A stretch of 64,000 nt of DNA from Xiphias gladius (GCF_016859285.1 NC_053419.1:12862501-12926500); one strand, 5' to 3'; shown: positions 13,895-28,109, counted from the first letter of the stretch. Notes: generated by a model from the sequence alone, not told the origin. Translations and numbers: made by a program.

Positions 13895-14180
13895 TAGGCC
13901 TTTTGCACAGCAGACATTTTGAAGCATCGCAGAAGGAAAAGGGTCGAAGGACAGAGGGTGTCGCGATTTGGGATTATGGGCTATAAAAATAAAATTTGAC
14001 TTGACTTTGGCCTGAAAAGCACAGGTGTAATTAATGACCCTAATTAAGGCCGCATTGCAATTAGGTGTACCAGTACCAGAGCCATGGCATGCTGCCCTGT
14101 GCATTTGTACAAAGAGAACAAAAAATAAAAAAAGTATATCAGTGTAAGGCTCTGCATTCCTATAAGTTGTCACAGTCAAA
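13895..14180. repeat. Repeat-derived sequence next to the MITE
   Basis: Contains 'GGGATTATGGGCTATA' followed by AT-rich sequence, then 'TAATGACCCTAATTAAGGCC' and 'TGCAATTAGGTGTACCAG'. I associate these strings with dispersed teleost repeats. The boundaries are approximate and no target-site duplication was found. Confidence 0.35.
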
Positions 14181-15767
14181 AGATATATCCCAACAAGTGT
14201 TCTTGTTGGGATACAAGTATCGGGTTCCCTGACGTGTTAGTCAAAGTTTTCCACCCCGGGACCAGAGCTGCAATGTGTGGCATCACAAACCGTCTCGGCA
14301 TGTGTGACAAGGAAGGGAATTGCACCAGGTTCCAGTGCCAGTGACTGTTTTTGTTTCAAGTGGATAAACCGAACCGCGGTGAAAGTTTACCTTACTTTAT
14401 CGCACCAACACTGCGTTCCAACAACACATCACGAGAAATTAGTGGTTTTAGTAATATATTAATTGAATGGAGACCAAGATGAATCTGGTTGAGGTCCACC
14501 TGATACCTTGACTTACACCTTATGGGCCTCTCAAATTCTCTGCAAGTTCCTGAAAAACACGACAGGTAAAAAAATAAATAAAAAACACTCATCAAATATG
14601 AATACCATTGTTATGTGTTCATTTTCAGGTTTGTTTTCCTGAGCTTTCAAAATCATCATTACAGACACGAAAAGAATCAGGGTTTGAGAGTGAGAACTGG
14701 AACAATCATGCTTTAAATTTGAAAGGATGAGCAAAATTCATAATATTTGTTATACATTTGCTGGGAATTATATGAGGACACTTGAATCTATGGGCATTGA
14801 GGGAGGTCTCCATCAATAACAATACCTTTCTTCATCTGCAATCTTGTTGCTACTAAACCTCGTCAGTTATGGCCCCAGCACTGGCAAAGCCAAGATTGCT
14901 CCAAATACCCGGAAGTGTTCCTGTTCCACCGGTTTTATCTGTGATGCTTTGGGAGCTGACCTGGGGTAAACAAGCATCCAAGTGCGCATTTCACATCAAC
15001 CAGTGGCCGTGGAACAGGGCATGAGCCAACGCAACATCTGTTATAATGCTCATACTACAACTGTCATTGTGTCACCAAATTAACCACTTATAACTTGAAT
15101 ATGTTTTTGATGAAATACCTTTTGGGAGACTATAATTGGTCTTAGAGATTAAAAGTAATATTTTAATGTAATATTTGTTATGCCAAATTGGTTTGAAGAT
15201 AAAGTTAAGGTTCATGTTTTTAAATGGACAGTTAATGCCCCTTGTGGGTCTTTATATGCATAAACAGACTCTTAAAAAAAGCATACTAATCAGCTGGCGA
15301 TGTCAGCAAGAACACTGTTGTCCCAACTGTCCTCTTTTGAGAAGTTCGGACTCCTGACTTCAACTTGCCACGTCTGAAGTCCCAACGACGCGAGTTTAAG
15401 CTTTGCATACTCTGCATTGAGCAAGGGCTTCAGGCCGTACAAACCCACACAGTCCTGAGAAGAGGTCTAAACAAGCAAATTAAGTGAAAGCACCTGTGTG
15501 GAGTTGCAGTAGCTTTAAACTCTAAACACAAACCGACCCTTTAAAGCACAAACTGACCCTTTATCTCGAACTTCTGGTCTAAGATTAATTGTAACCCAGA
15601 AAATGAAGAGATTGAAGATGAATACAGAGGATTTTTAGTCAGTTGCCCCTTGACAATCCAGCCCATCGGGCACACTGGACTAACAAACTGTCAAAAACAG
15701 AGTGACCATTTTCTTGAAATGACCTTTTGGACTGGTGGGTATAAAGGACGTTGTGACTTGTTCATGT

Positions 15768-15819
15768 GAATTAACAACTCCCTCGTACAGCTGTGGCTCT
15801 GCGAGGGAGTTGCTAATTC
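15768..15819. other. Strong hairpin, 18-bp stem with one mismatch
   Basis: The left arm GAATTAACAACTCCCTCG (15768-15785) pairs with the right arm CGAGGGAGTTGCTAATTC (15802-15819) at 17 of 18 positions, around a 16-base loop. No gene is adjacent. It could be a small-RNA precursor core, a mobile-element end or a chance palindrome. The stem is shorter than a typical microRNA precursor. Confidence 0.6.
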
Positions 15820-18800
15820 CTTTTGAGCTTAAACTGCTTAATTTCCACCCACTCCAATAACGGTTTCATTACAGTAAATGGAGGCCTGGTGCAATTGAAT
15901 CAGGGTTAGTGTTACCAGACACAGCAGGTGTGTTTCATTTTGAATGTGACAGAGGAAGAGTGAAATAAAGACTTCTCCAACTTACTAGTAAACTTTTATC
16001 AATGAGCAAAAATAAGCAAAATGCTTCAGTGCACAACTGTGTTTTTTCAAGGAAAAATTATTATATTTATGATAAGCACATGCAATGATGATGTAATATG
16101 TTCACATAAAGCAAGGTTATAAACCACCAACATCATATACATTATATGTACAAATATATTCTATAATTAACTCGATTCACGTAGAATTCATGAATAAAAT
16201 CAGCAATTTGAATGCTGAATTTCATTACCCTAAGAAAATATTTTCGATAAATGTACTGACTTATAAATCTAATAGTAATACAAAGTTATGCCTTTCATGT
16301 TTACACTTCCTTACTTCTTTGGTAAAGAGTAGCAAATGGTGGAGTAACATCAATACTTTGGATAAAAATGTAGTCCATAATATTGTTAGTATGTCAGTGT
16401 CTTTGGCTGTTTTTTTTAAGCATACTCCAACAAAAACATAGCTGCATAAATATATTGCATTGACATGGCAGAAGTGTATATTTTTGCAATAATGCATTAT
16501 CTATGAAATCGGTGTGTAATTCAAATGACCTTGAATGTACTCTTCCATCATACCCCTGCTGCCCTGTTACATTTTGTCCTGTCTTTTTGCTCTTCAGGGG
16601 TGACCCAGCCAGAAGATTAATTTTCTAGAAATATTTATGCCTCAGAGGAAAAATAAATAAATATTTTGGTCACTCATCCGTCCATCAGCCTCCAAATGAA
16701 TTGTAATGCATGTTAGCAAGACAGGACGAGTGACTGTTGTGGGATCATGAATCATTCTCCTGAAGAATAAAAAGGATAAAGACTGCAAAAGGAAGTGAAA
16801 AAAAAAAATGCTTGTGACTTAAAGGTCCCATGGATCTTTCCTGACGGATCATCCCACTAAAAGCTGTAAAGGTGCTCACATAGGACAGTGGATTTGAGTG
16901 AACATGGGCTGGCATGGGTGGTTGGGGGGGTTGGTATGACGCAGGGAGGGCAGAATAACAACTATGCACTATTTATAGGAACACAGTGACCTATAGTATG
17001 GTATCCTTTCAAAATATGTCCCTGCGCCATCTCTGTGTGCTTGTCAACTATGAAGATATAAACTATGACACAATGACTTGTATTTTGTTGAGATTACTTG
17101 GCTTCATAATTAAGTAATAAACTAAACTACTCAACGCTTTGTGATTGTAGTGCCGTAGGCATTTGCACCCTGTTATGATAGGAAAAAAATAGGTCATGTT
17201 GCTGTGACACTAAGCTAATGCAGCATTAATTAACATTAACATACATGTGTTTTCTGGCTAGGTTTTATACAGGTCTTGTAAGGTCATTAGTTACTCTGTA
17301 AGATCCCTGCAGTTTACAAATTCAGCTACAGCAGATGGAATAATACGCACTTGACTAATGGAAAAAGAGTAATTTTGTCTAAATCCTTTAATGTTTAATC
17401 TCATATTTCATATTCACAATTATAAATCTTGAATCATCAGTTTCATCAGCTCACCGTTTCAAACTACTGTCTGAATGAGCAAGAAATTATATGTGCCAAA
17501 AAAGCCACCAAACTATAGATTGGTGTTGATGTTTTCAATGGTGGTCACAGGAGCCAAGAGCTTTGCAACTGAAAATATACTCACCATCTCCCCCTTGTGT
17601 TGAAGTTTCAACTGGCCAACTAGGCAGCAGTGAACAGAATGCCTTTAAATCGTAAATGCGCTCTCCTTCAGCATTGAGAGGATATCTTACAAAATGTATG
17701 CATCGCTGATTTACAGTACATTTGAAACATACTATATATGCTGTAGACACGCTGTATGTAGTCATGTGTCAGCGCCCTGGACGGCGAGAGTTGATGCCAG
17801 CTTTGCCAGAGCACATGCAGCACTATGGTCAGCGACGGCAACTCGTGGCCACGAGGGAGCATCGAGCAGGGTAGCATGCTGAGGGCACTAAAAGAACTGT
17901 AGAGTGAGGGCCCTCAGGCTCTGCCATGGCCTGTATGGTCGTCCCCTGGGCTGCTGCTTGTGGTTTGTGTCTTCCTTCAGAACCCGGTGGGCGAAGACTG
18001 CATTAGTTCAACTGGGTGCCCCTGGCCAGTCCGTTCAGAAGGTTTTTAGGATCAGTCATCCCAATTCTTCCCCTCTCTCACTCCACCACACCTAGTCTTT
18101 TGTTTGGTTTGGCCGCACTTATATTCATTTTATAGTATACAGCACTACAAATTTACATATCCTCTCAGGAATGACCATTTGATACATGTAGTTAATATGT
18201 TTTGTTGCAATTTCTGTTTGTTTGAGTTGTTTGATTTCCCTGTACAACCATGTGCATTTGCCTTGTTTATCAGCTGCGTGGTGACTGTAGCTACAGTTCA
18301 TAAGGGGTCATAATAGAGACCTAAAAAAAGGACTATTGAGAGCAAAACATGGGTTCCAGTTAGTGCCAAAAAAACGAAACATGAACTGATCTGTGTCCGT
18401 TGAGTCTAACTTGCCTTCAGAAAGAATAATGTTTTTATGGAGAGCAAAGAGACTTCCAGCACAAACAGGAACAGGCCGATGCACATTGTTGTTCAGGAGT
18501 AGCTATGCCAAGTAATTAGAATAAATCACGAGGCTTTGCTAATTCCCCCCACTATCTTTGTGTGATCATGTGAAATTAACTGTTGAATTATCAGACTGGT
18601 TTTACTTCTTCCTGGCTGACAGACTTGGTGATCTACCAACCCACATGCTCGGTCTTGTTGTACACTTTTGCATGCTGAAAGTCGAATGACATGGGCAGAG
18701 CAATAAGATTTCTTTGACAGCTTTATAAGATCTTCCTATTTGAGTCCTCTCCCAGCTGAGAAGGAAATGAGTCAAGTTTAGATAAGGTCTGAGGTGTTGG

Positions 18801-20854
18801 TAACAACATTTTTGTCATGAGAGCCACGTTCCCAGTCTGGGCTTGTGCAACTTTACACAGCTGACGGGCAGACTGGGTATCTGGAGAATCTGGAGATTTG
18901 GGCTTGGCGACATGTGCTGCAACATCAAAAACACAAAGTACACCAAGAAATCTGATTTTGCTTGGTAGTCTGTCAGTAGACCCGTCAACCAGTTCATTAC
19001 AGCTGTGTGAGAGGTCATGACTTCATCACATGCCACGACTCATTCCCATTTCCATCGCCAACTTCACTTCAGACTTGCCTGGTGTGCAACATCAACGTTT
19101 AATTGAATATTATTATACTTTCCAGGTTTTTTTGGAGACAGAATTATGAGTTGGACATGCAAGAATAAACAAGGAGGTCAATATGGCAGGGAAAGATACA
19201 TTTTACCATGACATGACAAACCTGTATATGAGCACATTTTTATTCTATGTTTAATTTAAACATGTTCTCAATTCGGTTTTGGCTCTGTTGGTGCTATAGT
19301 TCAAGGATTAGTCCTGTGATATCGGTTCAAATGCTGCAAACTGGCCTAATTAAAGTGATTTTTATATTAGTGAAACAATCAGGACCAGTTTCAACTGTGA
19401 TGCATTTGTTGCAGTTATTCTCAAAGTGCCAGTCGAAAAAATGAATCTAATATTGGAAATGCACATACTTCAAATTTACATTTGGATCTTAAATCTTTCT
19501 ATACAATCAGGACTCTGTACTGAGAGGCACAGGTGCACTTTGTTTTATTGCTCCTAGCACTTTCTGCACACTTCACATACCCCACACCCATAAAAGCATC
19601 ACCCAAAATGCTGCTGTCTAGTTAAAAAGGTTTCTGTGGCTCTGATGCTTTTATTTAAGCTTCATGGTTTAATAACACAAGATTATTTTGGGAAGATAGG
19701 GACATTATCAGCAGAGCATTGCAGCTTCCACGATTCACATCCGGGCTAATATTGTATTTCTGGTTTTGTAGGGTGAGCAAGTAGAAAGAAACAGTCAAAG
19801 CAATACACCAGAAATGGTTCTGACTGACTTCTCAGTTTAGTTTTCAAGATTCTTCTACTGGAAATCACTGAATTCTGAAGCACAATGTGAGCAACTTGGT
19901 GCCATAAGTGCCATGAAACTTAAACTGACTCTATAACTGAACCTGAAACGGACTTGTATTTTATTTTGTGAAACACACCACTGTACTTTGTAGAATTTGC
20001 TCAGTTGGAATCGACATACTTAAAACTTTACACGGACATAAACTACTGACGAAGACATTGTAAATTCTCTGCAATCCAATAAGAATAGAAATTAACTGAA
20101 ATCAGAAAACATATGTTGTTTGGTTTACCTGGTTTGTAAAGTTTACTTAGTAGCATTAAAATAGCCCCTGTAGTTCAGTTTAGAAATGGCTCATTATAAA
20201 TAAAAATGCAAACCATTAGAATACATTGAGTGTTGACTAATGAATTTGAAAACAGCTGGATGAGGGGCTAGAGCTGGGCAGATTGTAAAGATGTAGCCCT
20301 CAAGCTTTATGCCGCTGATAAGAGAAAAGGTTGTTTCGTTAGTTGCATGGTAACTTCTTTCAAAATTCTTCATCTCAATGTTTTTTTCGTTGAATGTTTC
20401 TCGTGTCCAGAAGCCAGTGAAGAGTTAAGATGGCAAAATTAGAAAATCAGACGCGGTACTTTATAGGCGAGGTTGTACATATAGCAGCCGGATGTGGTCC
20501 CTGTAGGGAGGATTTGAGCTTCTGTGAGGACTCCTGGCTCCACCGTGTCAGTGACCCAGAGTTCACATCAAACCTAATGGTACAGCAGGGAGGGAGCAGG
20601 CCAAGTTTCCTGATGGGGTTCCTCTGGGGTCACTGTACTGAGAGCTGCTGGAGCTGCAGGAAGAGGGAACAGGGGGGAAAAGCTATTTCAGTGCTGCCCA
20701 ACAATGAAAATGATCATCTCTGAAGTCTCCGAAGACACGTCCTGCCAAGTTGTCTGGTGGAGATAAAAAGCCTTTGTCTTTGCAACATTCATTTCCTTTC
20801 GGGTCTACGGAAGTCACTCACCAGTATTCCCACTCGGATCCTCATATTGCTGCA

Positions 20855-20862
20855 TGACGTCA
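20855..20862. promoter_or_regulatory. Perfect CRE palindrome upstream of ggt5
   Basis: TGACGTCA lies 236 bases upstream of the ggt5 ATG, at the edge of a GC-richer stretch that leads into exon 1. This is the full consensus for CREB/ATF-family factors. The distance suits a proximal promoter element, but the transcription start site is not known. Confidence 0.45.
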
Positions 20863-21097
20863 CGGTTACTTACTGGAATTAAATTTCTCATTGGTGAGTG
20901 TTTCACACTCACGGTGAGCTGCTATCCAGTCACTTAGTGCTGTGGTTTTACTAGAGGGGCAGTGGCCGGTTGATGGAGGGAGGAGGCGCGAGCCCACGGT
21001 GAGGATTAGGCATCAGCGTCCACTGAGCGTGTGCACGCGCCGAGCGGCGGCAGCAACCGTCCCCCCGCAACACCAGGTGTCCGCAACCGAAAGCTGA

Positions 21098-24000
21098 ATG
21101 GCGAGGTGGAGGCTCTGGCTGGTGTGCGGCTTTATCGCAGCGTGTTTCATCTGCGCCGTCGCTCTCGTCCTACTCTGCATCCCCTCACTCTTGGACAGAG
21201 GATGTCCCAGCGGCAGCTTCAAGCGCGCGGCCGTGTCCGCAGACTCGCAGCGTTGCTCCGATATTGGCAGGTGAGTCGCTTCTCTCTGACGGGAAAAGTT
21301 TTTCTTTCGTTCAATCGAAACCACTGTGTTTAAAACCTTCCCGAAAAGCAGTGGACGCTTTTCGGTGAAAGTTTCGAGGCGCCCTACCGGACTCACACAA
21401 CACGTGCGTTTCTTCGTTCGCAGTAATAACGGTGAACTTACTCCAAACTCAGCAGGCAACCGGGTTACGCTCGCTGCTCCCGAAGGTGAGATAAAGAGCC
21501 CGACCGAGTAATGGGATAAGCCGTTTAAGAGCTTTCGTATGCTCGGTCTTAGATATAATACGTGCATGAGTGTGTGCAGACGGGCTGTTCATTCTCCTCA
21601 CCTCTTGTTGATTTCTCTTCATACTCTCCCGTTGGATGTGGTTGTGAGAGAAAAGTAGGTTTTCACAGCCCCCTAATTAGTGTCAGTCTCTTCTCGTGAG
21701 GAGGGGAGAGCCTTGGCTCTTCCGCGGATGTACTCTTTCATACAGGTACTTGCTCAGTGGTGAGCCTCACGCTACCTGTCATCACCGTATCTCTAAATAT
21801 AGAACAAAAAGGTGAGGGGTTTTTTTTTATTTTTTATTTTTTATTTTTTTATTATTTAAGGGAGTGTGCGTGTTCTGCAAGTGTTCCGGCTTTTGTTCTC
21901 AGTGGCAGTTTTCTGGCTTCTGCCAACATTTCTCAAGAGTTAATTTCCCTTTTCACAGCAGGGACAATGAGTATGATCTCCATCAAGGTTTCACAGTGAC
22001 AGGGAGAGACGCGCCGAGGCACCAGGCAACTTGACGAGACATACCCTTTGACTTAAATGTGCTGATCCTGTTCATTCTTTCTACTGAGGAGCAATGAGAT
22101 GAAATGATAAAAGCTGCCTCTGATCATGCGTCTGTCCACGGTGGATGGAGATTATGAAGAGAGAAAAACAGACAGTTTATTGTGTGTTTAAGCAAAATCG
22201 TTCAGTTCACCCTCACTCATTGTTTGCTCGGGAGTCGGGAGCCAGCATTATTCCTTACATCTCGAACTATATCATTTGCACAAGACTTCCTCCGGCAGGC
22301 GCAGTTCACAGTATGTTCTCTTATAGTTCACTTGTCGGTTTTCTTCGGAGTTTTAGGAGCTATAATCCCGTCTGCAGATAATCTCAAAATGTTTCCAAAC
22401 TCACTCTTCACCTACCCACAGTATGCAAACACGCACCGCATACAAATTATATCATCCGCTCAGTGTTTCCTAAACCTATATTTGATTTTGTCCCTGTTCA
22501 AAACTTAATCAACTCATGGCAGCACCCGTACAGAGGCATGAACCAGTATCAGCTGTTGTATTTGTTGCTCTGCCTACAGAGTCTTACATGAGATGCCCTT
22601 AATTAGATTCTTCTGGTTAAATCGTAGTCTGTCATGCCGCCTGCTGACACATTTTCCTCCGTTAAACCCCTCAGACTCCGAGGGTCCGACCTACACGGAT
22701 CCAAAACATTCCCAACACTGCCTTCTCTTGTCGCTAAGCGAAAGCGGCCGATCCCATGCCAGCTGCTCAGTAAAAAGAGCCATTCAGGGCTTTCTGTGAA
22801 GGATTCAGATTTCAGGTTTCTTGCTTGGTTGGGTAGTATAGTTGGCTGATCAATTGGATAAGGCTAATTAAACCAAATGGCTCCCAGTTTCTGAAAACAA
22901 ACAACAACAAAAAAAACAAAACAGTTTCCATCAAGTCTAAAAAAAGAAAAGAAAAGAAAAGCATAACCATGGCCGTTCACTTCATGGTGCTTTCCCCAAA
23001 GCCTTAAGCATCAGCCCACGGTTTAAAACTGCCTCTTGTCAACACTCGAAAACTGAGATATTGAGTCATAACCTGCTGCTATTTAAAATGTGTGTATGTG
23101 TGTCAGATTACTGACAGATGTGAGTGCACGCATTTCCCATAAATCCAGTGAAAATGGTGTTTTTCCAGGAACGTGCTCCAGCAGGGGGGCTCGGCAGTAG
23201 ATGGCGCCATTGCAGCTCTTCTGTGCACATCTGTGGTCAATCCTCAGAGTATGGGGATCGGAGGAGGGTCTATATTCACTATAAGAGATAAAACAGGTGA
23301 ATCTTCTCATTCGTTTTGTAACTTGAATTTTATTTCTTCAAAGATGATAATTATTGATTAGGCCTATTATTCTAATTGCTGATCTCTTCTCAGGCAACGT
23401 TAAAGTCTACAACTTCAGAGAGACCGTCCCACAGTCGGTCAAGCCTAACCTCTTAAATGATTGTCCCACCACATTTAAGCTGTGCACAGGTAGGCAGTTG
23501 TGGTCCAATGGTGCTCAGTAGCTGATAAGACAGATCTCGTCCCGCACACTTCCTTATATATTCATTGCAGGGCAAAGCCAGTGACTCAAACTGTTACACA
23601 GAAATGTTTTTCAACAGATCTTTTTGGCTAATTTTCAACATGATTTGTGGCATTTTAGGTGTCATCTTATAGGCTGGTAGAAAATAGTGTTAAGACTTCA
23701 CTGTAACCTGTGTTGTTCCTCTTTCTGTTCTACATACAGTTTTTATCACTGGTTTACATTCTTAGCTGCACTGTTTCCCACCTGTACATGGTAGGCAGCC
23801 AGTGGATAGGCGTTCCCGGGGAGCTGCGGGGCTACGAGGCAGTGCACAAGCAGTATGGGAAGCTGCCCTGGGCCAAGCTGTTTGAGCCGACAATCGCACT
23901 GGCCAGGGAGGGCATCACTATGCCGGACTTCCTGATAAAGCTCCTGAACAACACCATGGTGAAAAGCCACGTGGAAAAGTCATCTCTGTGGTACCGTTTC

Positions 24001-27000
24001 TCATTTGCTACAATAATAAGTGAACGTTTTTTTAAGGTCTCCAAAAATGATCATTGTTAGTAAAGATGTTACTTCAAGAATATCTGCTTTGTAGTCACAC
24101 TGAGAAGAAATGTTTGATGGCACTGATAAACCGAAAGGGTCTGTGACCCTGGCTGGAGCCTTTTCTCATGCGTGTGCAACTGGAGATATCCAGGAGCAAA
24201 GAGCTCTCCTATAAATCCCTGGTTTAACTCAGTCCATGCTAGTTTTATGTAACCCCCGGTTAACAATTAATTCTGAGTATTTAACTTTAAGGATTTCACA
24301 TTGCATAATAGTTTAGCCTGATCGACAGGCTCATTTGAACACTTTTTGGATTAGTGAAAACGAGTGTTATATTCTAACACCACAAAGGCTCATAGCAGAA
24401 CATTTTGGGAGCAGAGTTCCCTGACCCACAGATAGCAGTATTACTCACATTCTTTCGCTTGTGTGAAATGTTGTTTTTCCCAAATGCAAGGTTTAAAAAG
24501 GTGTCAGCTGTTGGTTAAGAGTGGTGTGAAAGGCCTGAAACAGTGAGTTTGCTTCTAGTCGGCTTTGCAAAAGTGTGCGCGCAGAAACAGCTTCATGCAG
24601 AATGTTTGAGATTATTCAGCGATATGTTTAAACCAGTAAAGATGCTCGGAATGATATATTATGTCACTTTTTATAAGCAGAGTGGCTCAGAGCGGTCACA
24701 AATCACCCAAATGAAAATCTATGGAATAAGCATATCTCTTCAGTGTATTCTGTTTTGTTATTTTTATAACATGTTCTTATATGTTCTTTTACACTGATGC
24801 TTTTCCAGTTCTTTGCAAGTTTTATGCAACAAGAACAAAACTGTTCTGGGCAAAGGAGAAACCCTGAAGTTTCCTAAACTCGCTGAAACCATGGAAACCA
24901 TTGCGGAGCAGGGGGCAGATGCCTTCTACACTGGCAAGATAGGACATGACTTAATCCAAGACATACAAGCTGCAGGTTGGTGCAATAATAACATACTGCT
25001 GGTCGGGCAAGCAAGAAAAGGAAAACAGACTTGTATGAAATTTTAAAAGGAAAAAGTAGAAAATAAACATGCTATCTATATATTCTACGTGTGTCTTTTA
25101 GGTGGGACGTTGAAAATGGAGGATCTGAAGTCATTCCAGGTGCGAGTTGAGGATGCATGGACAGTCCCTCTAGGAAGCACTCAAATGCACATCCCACCAC
25201 CGCCTGCTGGGGGCGTCCTGCTTGCCTTCATTCTCAGATTGATGAAAGGTTTCATATACTTTGTGATGACTTTTCATGATCCCCTGAACTGATCTACTGT
25301 TGCAACTGAATGAAATTCTAGCATCTAATTGAGTACTGTGAAGTGTAAAGAAGAGGAAAACGCAAAAGACGACAAAAAAAGTTTGAACGTACGTTGTTGT
25401 GCTCTTTTTCTGCAGAGTTTTCCTTGACTCCAAACTCCCTGGATGGTGACCAGAAGATTCTTATGTACCATCATTACATAGAGGCACTTAAATTTGCTAA
25501 TGGACAAAGGAGGAGCATTCGTGATCCTGTCTTTAATAACAGAAAGGTTGGGACCAGAGATAGTTTATACATGTATAGTTTATACACACATATACAAATA
25601 TATAGCAAATATATTTTGAAGGAAACGTGACTGCCACTGGATTATGTTTTGTATTAACATCATGAGAATGTTGTTAATTTTTACTCATTTGGCAAGTCAC
25701 AACTTTGTCAATACTGAACGTATCAGTAAAATGTTCACAGACAATGTATTTGCTCTCGAATACGCCAAACTATCTGATCTGGCAGAACGATGTCCACTTG
25801 TAGCGACTGCAGCATTATTAAACATTTGTAGGGTTATGTTTAGGTACTCACAGCATATGGTTAAGGTTAGAGACAGATCGTAGTCTGGTTTAACGCAGAA
25901 GAGGTTCACACTGACTTCAGACACAATGTCTTCATTTAGCCTACATTTAACTAAAACCATAGTATTTCCCTAACTTTAACCAACGTGCTTTGACTGCCTA
26001 AGAGTACAGGAGAGACAGGACTGTTCGCTGATGTGAACCCCACTCCCCGGTGTGACACTCATGTGCATTGTCTCACCCAACCCCCACCCCAACCACTTCC
26101 TTCCTGTCAAATCTGCTGCCAATAATAAATGTAGTGGTTCATTCAGTAAAAATGCTGCCTCTTCAATAAACCCTGCCTCTTAACGTAATCCAGACAGCGA
26201 TTGAGTTCCCACCACAACGTAATTGGGAAAACAATTTCTAGGAGACAGGGTGGAGTGCAAAACAGAGCTTAAAGGAGCGTGAATATTGGACTTCCATTTT
26301 CCAGGCAGACAGAAACATGACTCCAAATAAGTGTTACTCCATTAATGCTGGATGTTTAATAGGCAGATCCTTTCTAACTAATTTGCTATATCAATATTTT
26401 AAGTTGATAATATGTCACTGTTGTATTTACAATTTATTGTGCTGACACAAAGTGGCTAAAATATAAATTAATGCAGTTTTAAAAAAAACAAAAAAGCAAA
26501 ATCCGGTGGACTAGTGGTTAAATGAAAAGTTCCACAGTTTTGGGAAATTTGCTTTCTTGCTGAGAGTTAGATGAGAAGCTAGATACCATTCCCATGTCTG
26601 TACGTTAAATATGAAGATATCACCTAACAGCTGGAAGCAACAGTTGACTACCAGCCGTCTAAAGCTCACTAATTAACACATCATATCTTCTTTGTTTAAT
26701 TCGTACAAAACCTGAGTGTAAACAGAGTAAAAGTGACAATTTGCTGTTTTATGGGGGTTGTGAACCAGACTATTGCCTGGCCCACTGGTCCCAGCCAAAA
26801 AATAGTTCGGAAGTCAGCGTGCGAGTACAGACATGTAAGTGGTGTCAATCTTCTCATCAAGAAAGTGAATAAGTGCATTTGAAAAGCCCCCAACCCCATG
26901 AAATTAGGGAGAAAGGAAGAAGCAGCAATGTGAGTTACAGTGTACGCATAATTACATCTTACCCCAGCACAGTAGAATGTTTCAGAGCTGTGTCGCCGTG

Positions 27001-28045
27001 ATCTTCCTCTTTCAGAGTGCAGATCATTTGATCGATCCCTCCTTCATTAATCGCATCAGAAGCATGATTTCTTCAAACTGCACCCATGACAACTCCTACT
27101 ACAACAACATCAAGCCTCCCTCTGATCACATTGGGACGACACATGTGTCTGTCCTGGATGAAGATGGACTGGCTGTCTCTGCCACCAGCACCATAAACCA
27201 ATTGTGAGCAGGAAACTCCTCAAACAGAAGATTTGCACATCAGCATGTTATTAAAGGAAATTATACTATGATACGATATTCATCTGTCAGTCTACTGTGT
27301 TGTGTTTTTTTCTATAGATTCGGAGTAACCCTTTACTCTCCACAAACAGGCATCATCCTCAACAATGAGCTTACTGACTTTTGCGGGAGAGCAGACAGTG
27401 TCAGGGCAGGTGAAGTCACAGACATAAACTGAGCCTTTCAACCAAAGCTAATTGAATTTGAAACATTATTTTATGTAGACATTTAGTCTCCTTTCAGTCT
27501 CATATGGGGTCTAATTGTTGTCATAGGAGAACAGCCTCCCTCATCAATGACTCCAGTAATATTCGAGTCAAAGTCGGGAGGACTCCTTTTGATCGGTGGA
27601 TCGGGAGGAAGCATGATCACCACAGCAGTGGCCTTGGTAACTCAACTGAACTCTGTTTGAACACTCATTTGTCTCGTGTCTTATTTGTTTGCTTACGCGA
27701 TTCTCTTTTGTTCTTGCAGTCTATAATAAATCACCTGTGGCTGGGGATGAATCTGAAAGATGCCATTGCTGCTCCTATTGTGTTTGTTGATTCAAGCAAC
27801 GCTGTGAATTTTGAGCCTGAATTTGACAAGGTGAGTTATTCATATTTTCATCCTCAGGGTACATTAATGGCATTCAAATTCACTAGACTGTGACATCTGT
27901 CTAATGAATAACATTTCTATTTATGTTGATGGATTCTGATGGAGATTATTTGGACATAATCCTAAAAAGGCAGATTTAATTTACCTGTAATCAGTTTTGA
28001 AATCTGAAGCTGGAAGGATAAATGGTATTAATGTGTTTATGTGGG

Positions 28046-28109
<64 letters not shown>

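Larger units (their letters stand above)
10401..20854. other. Long non-coding region between the CpG-island gene and ggt5
   Basis: No convincing exons were found. Open frames here are short and lack family resemblance, including the 97-codon frame at 20430-20723. The region contains a terminal-inverted-repeat element (13501-13889), repeat-like sequence just after it (to about 14180) and a strong hairpin (15768-15819). The rest is unremarkable AT-rich DNA, except for a somewhat GC-richer patch at 17760-18010. Confidence 0.55.

Noticed and set aside
20430..20723. Plus-strand 97-codon frame upstream of ggt5
   Set aside because: It has an ATG and is open, but shows no family resemblance, no splice sites and no typical coding composition.
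21013..21567. Minus-strand open frame of 184 codons across ggt5 exon 1
   Set aside because: It is the antisense shadow of the GC-rich first exon and promoter of ggt5.
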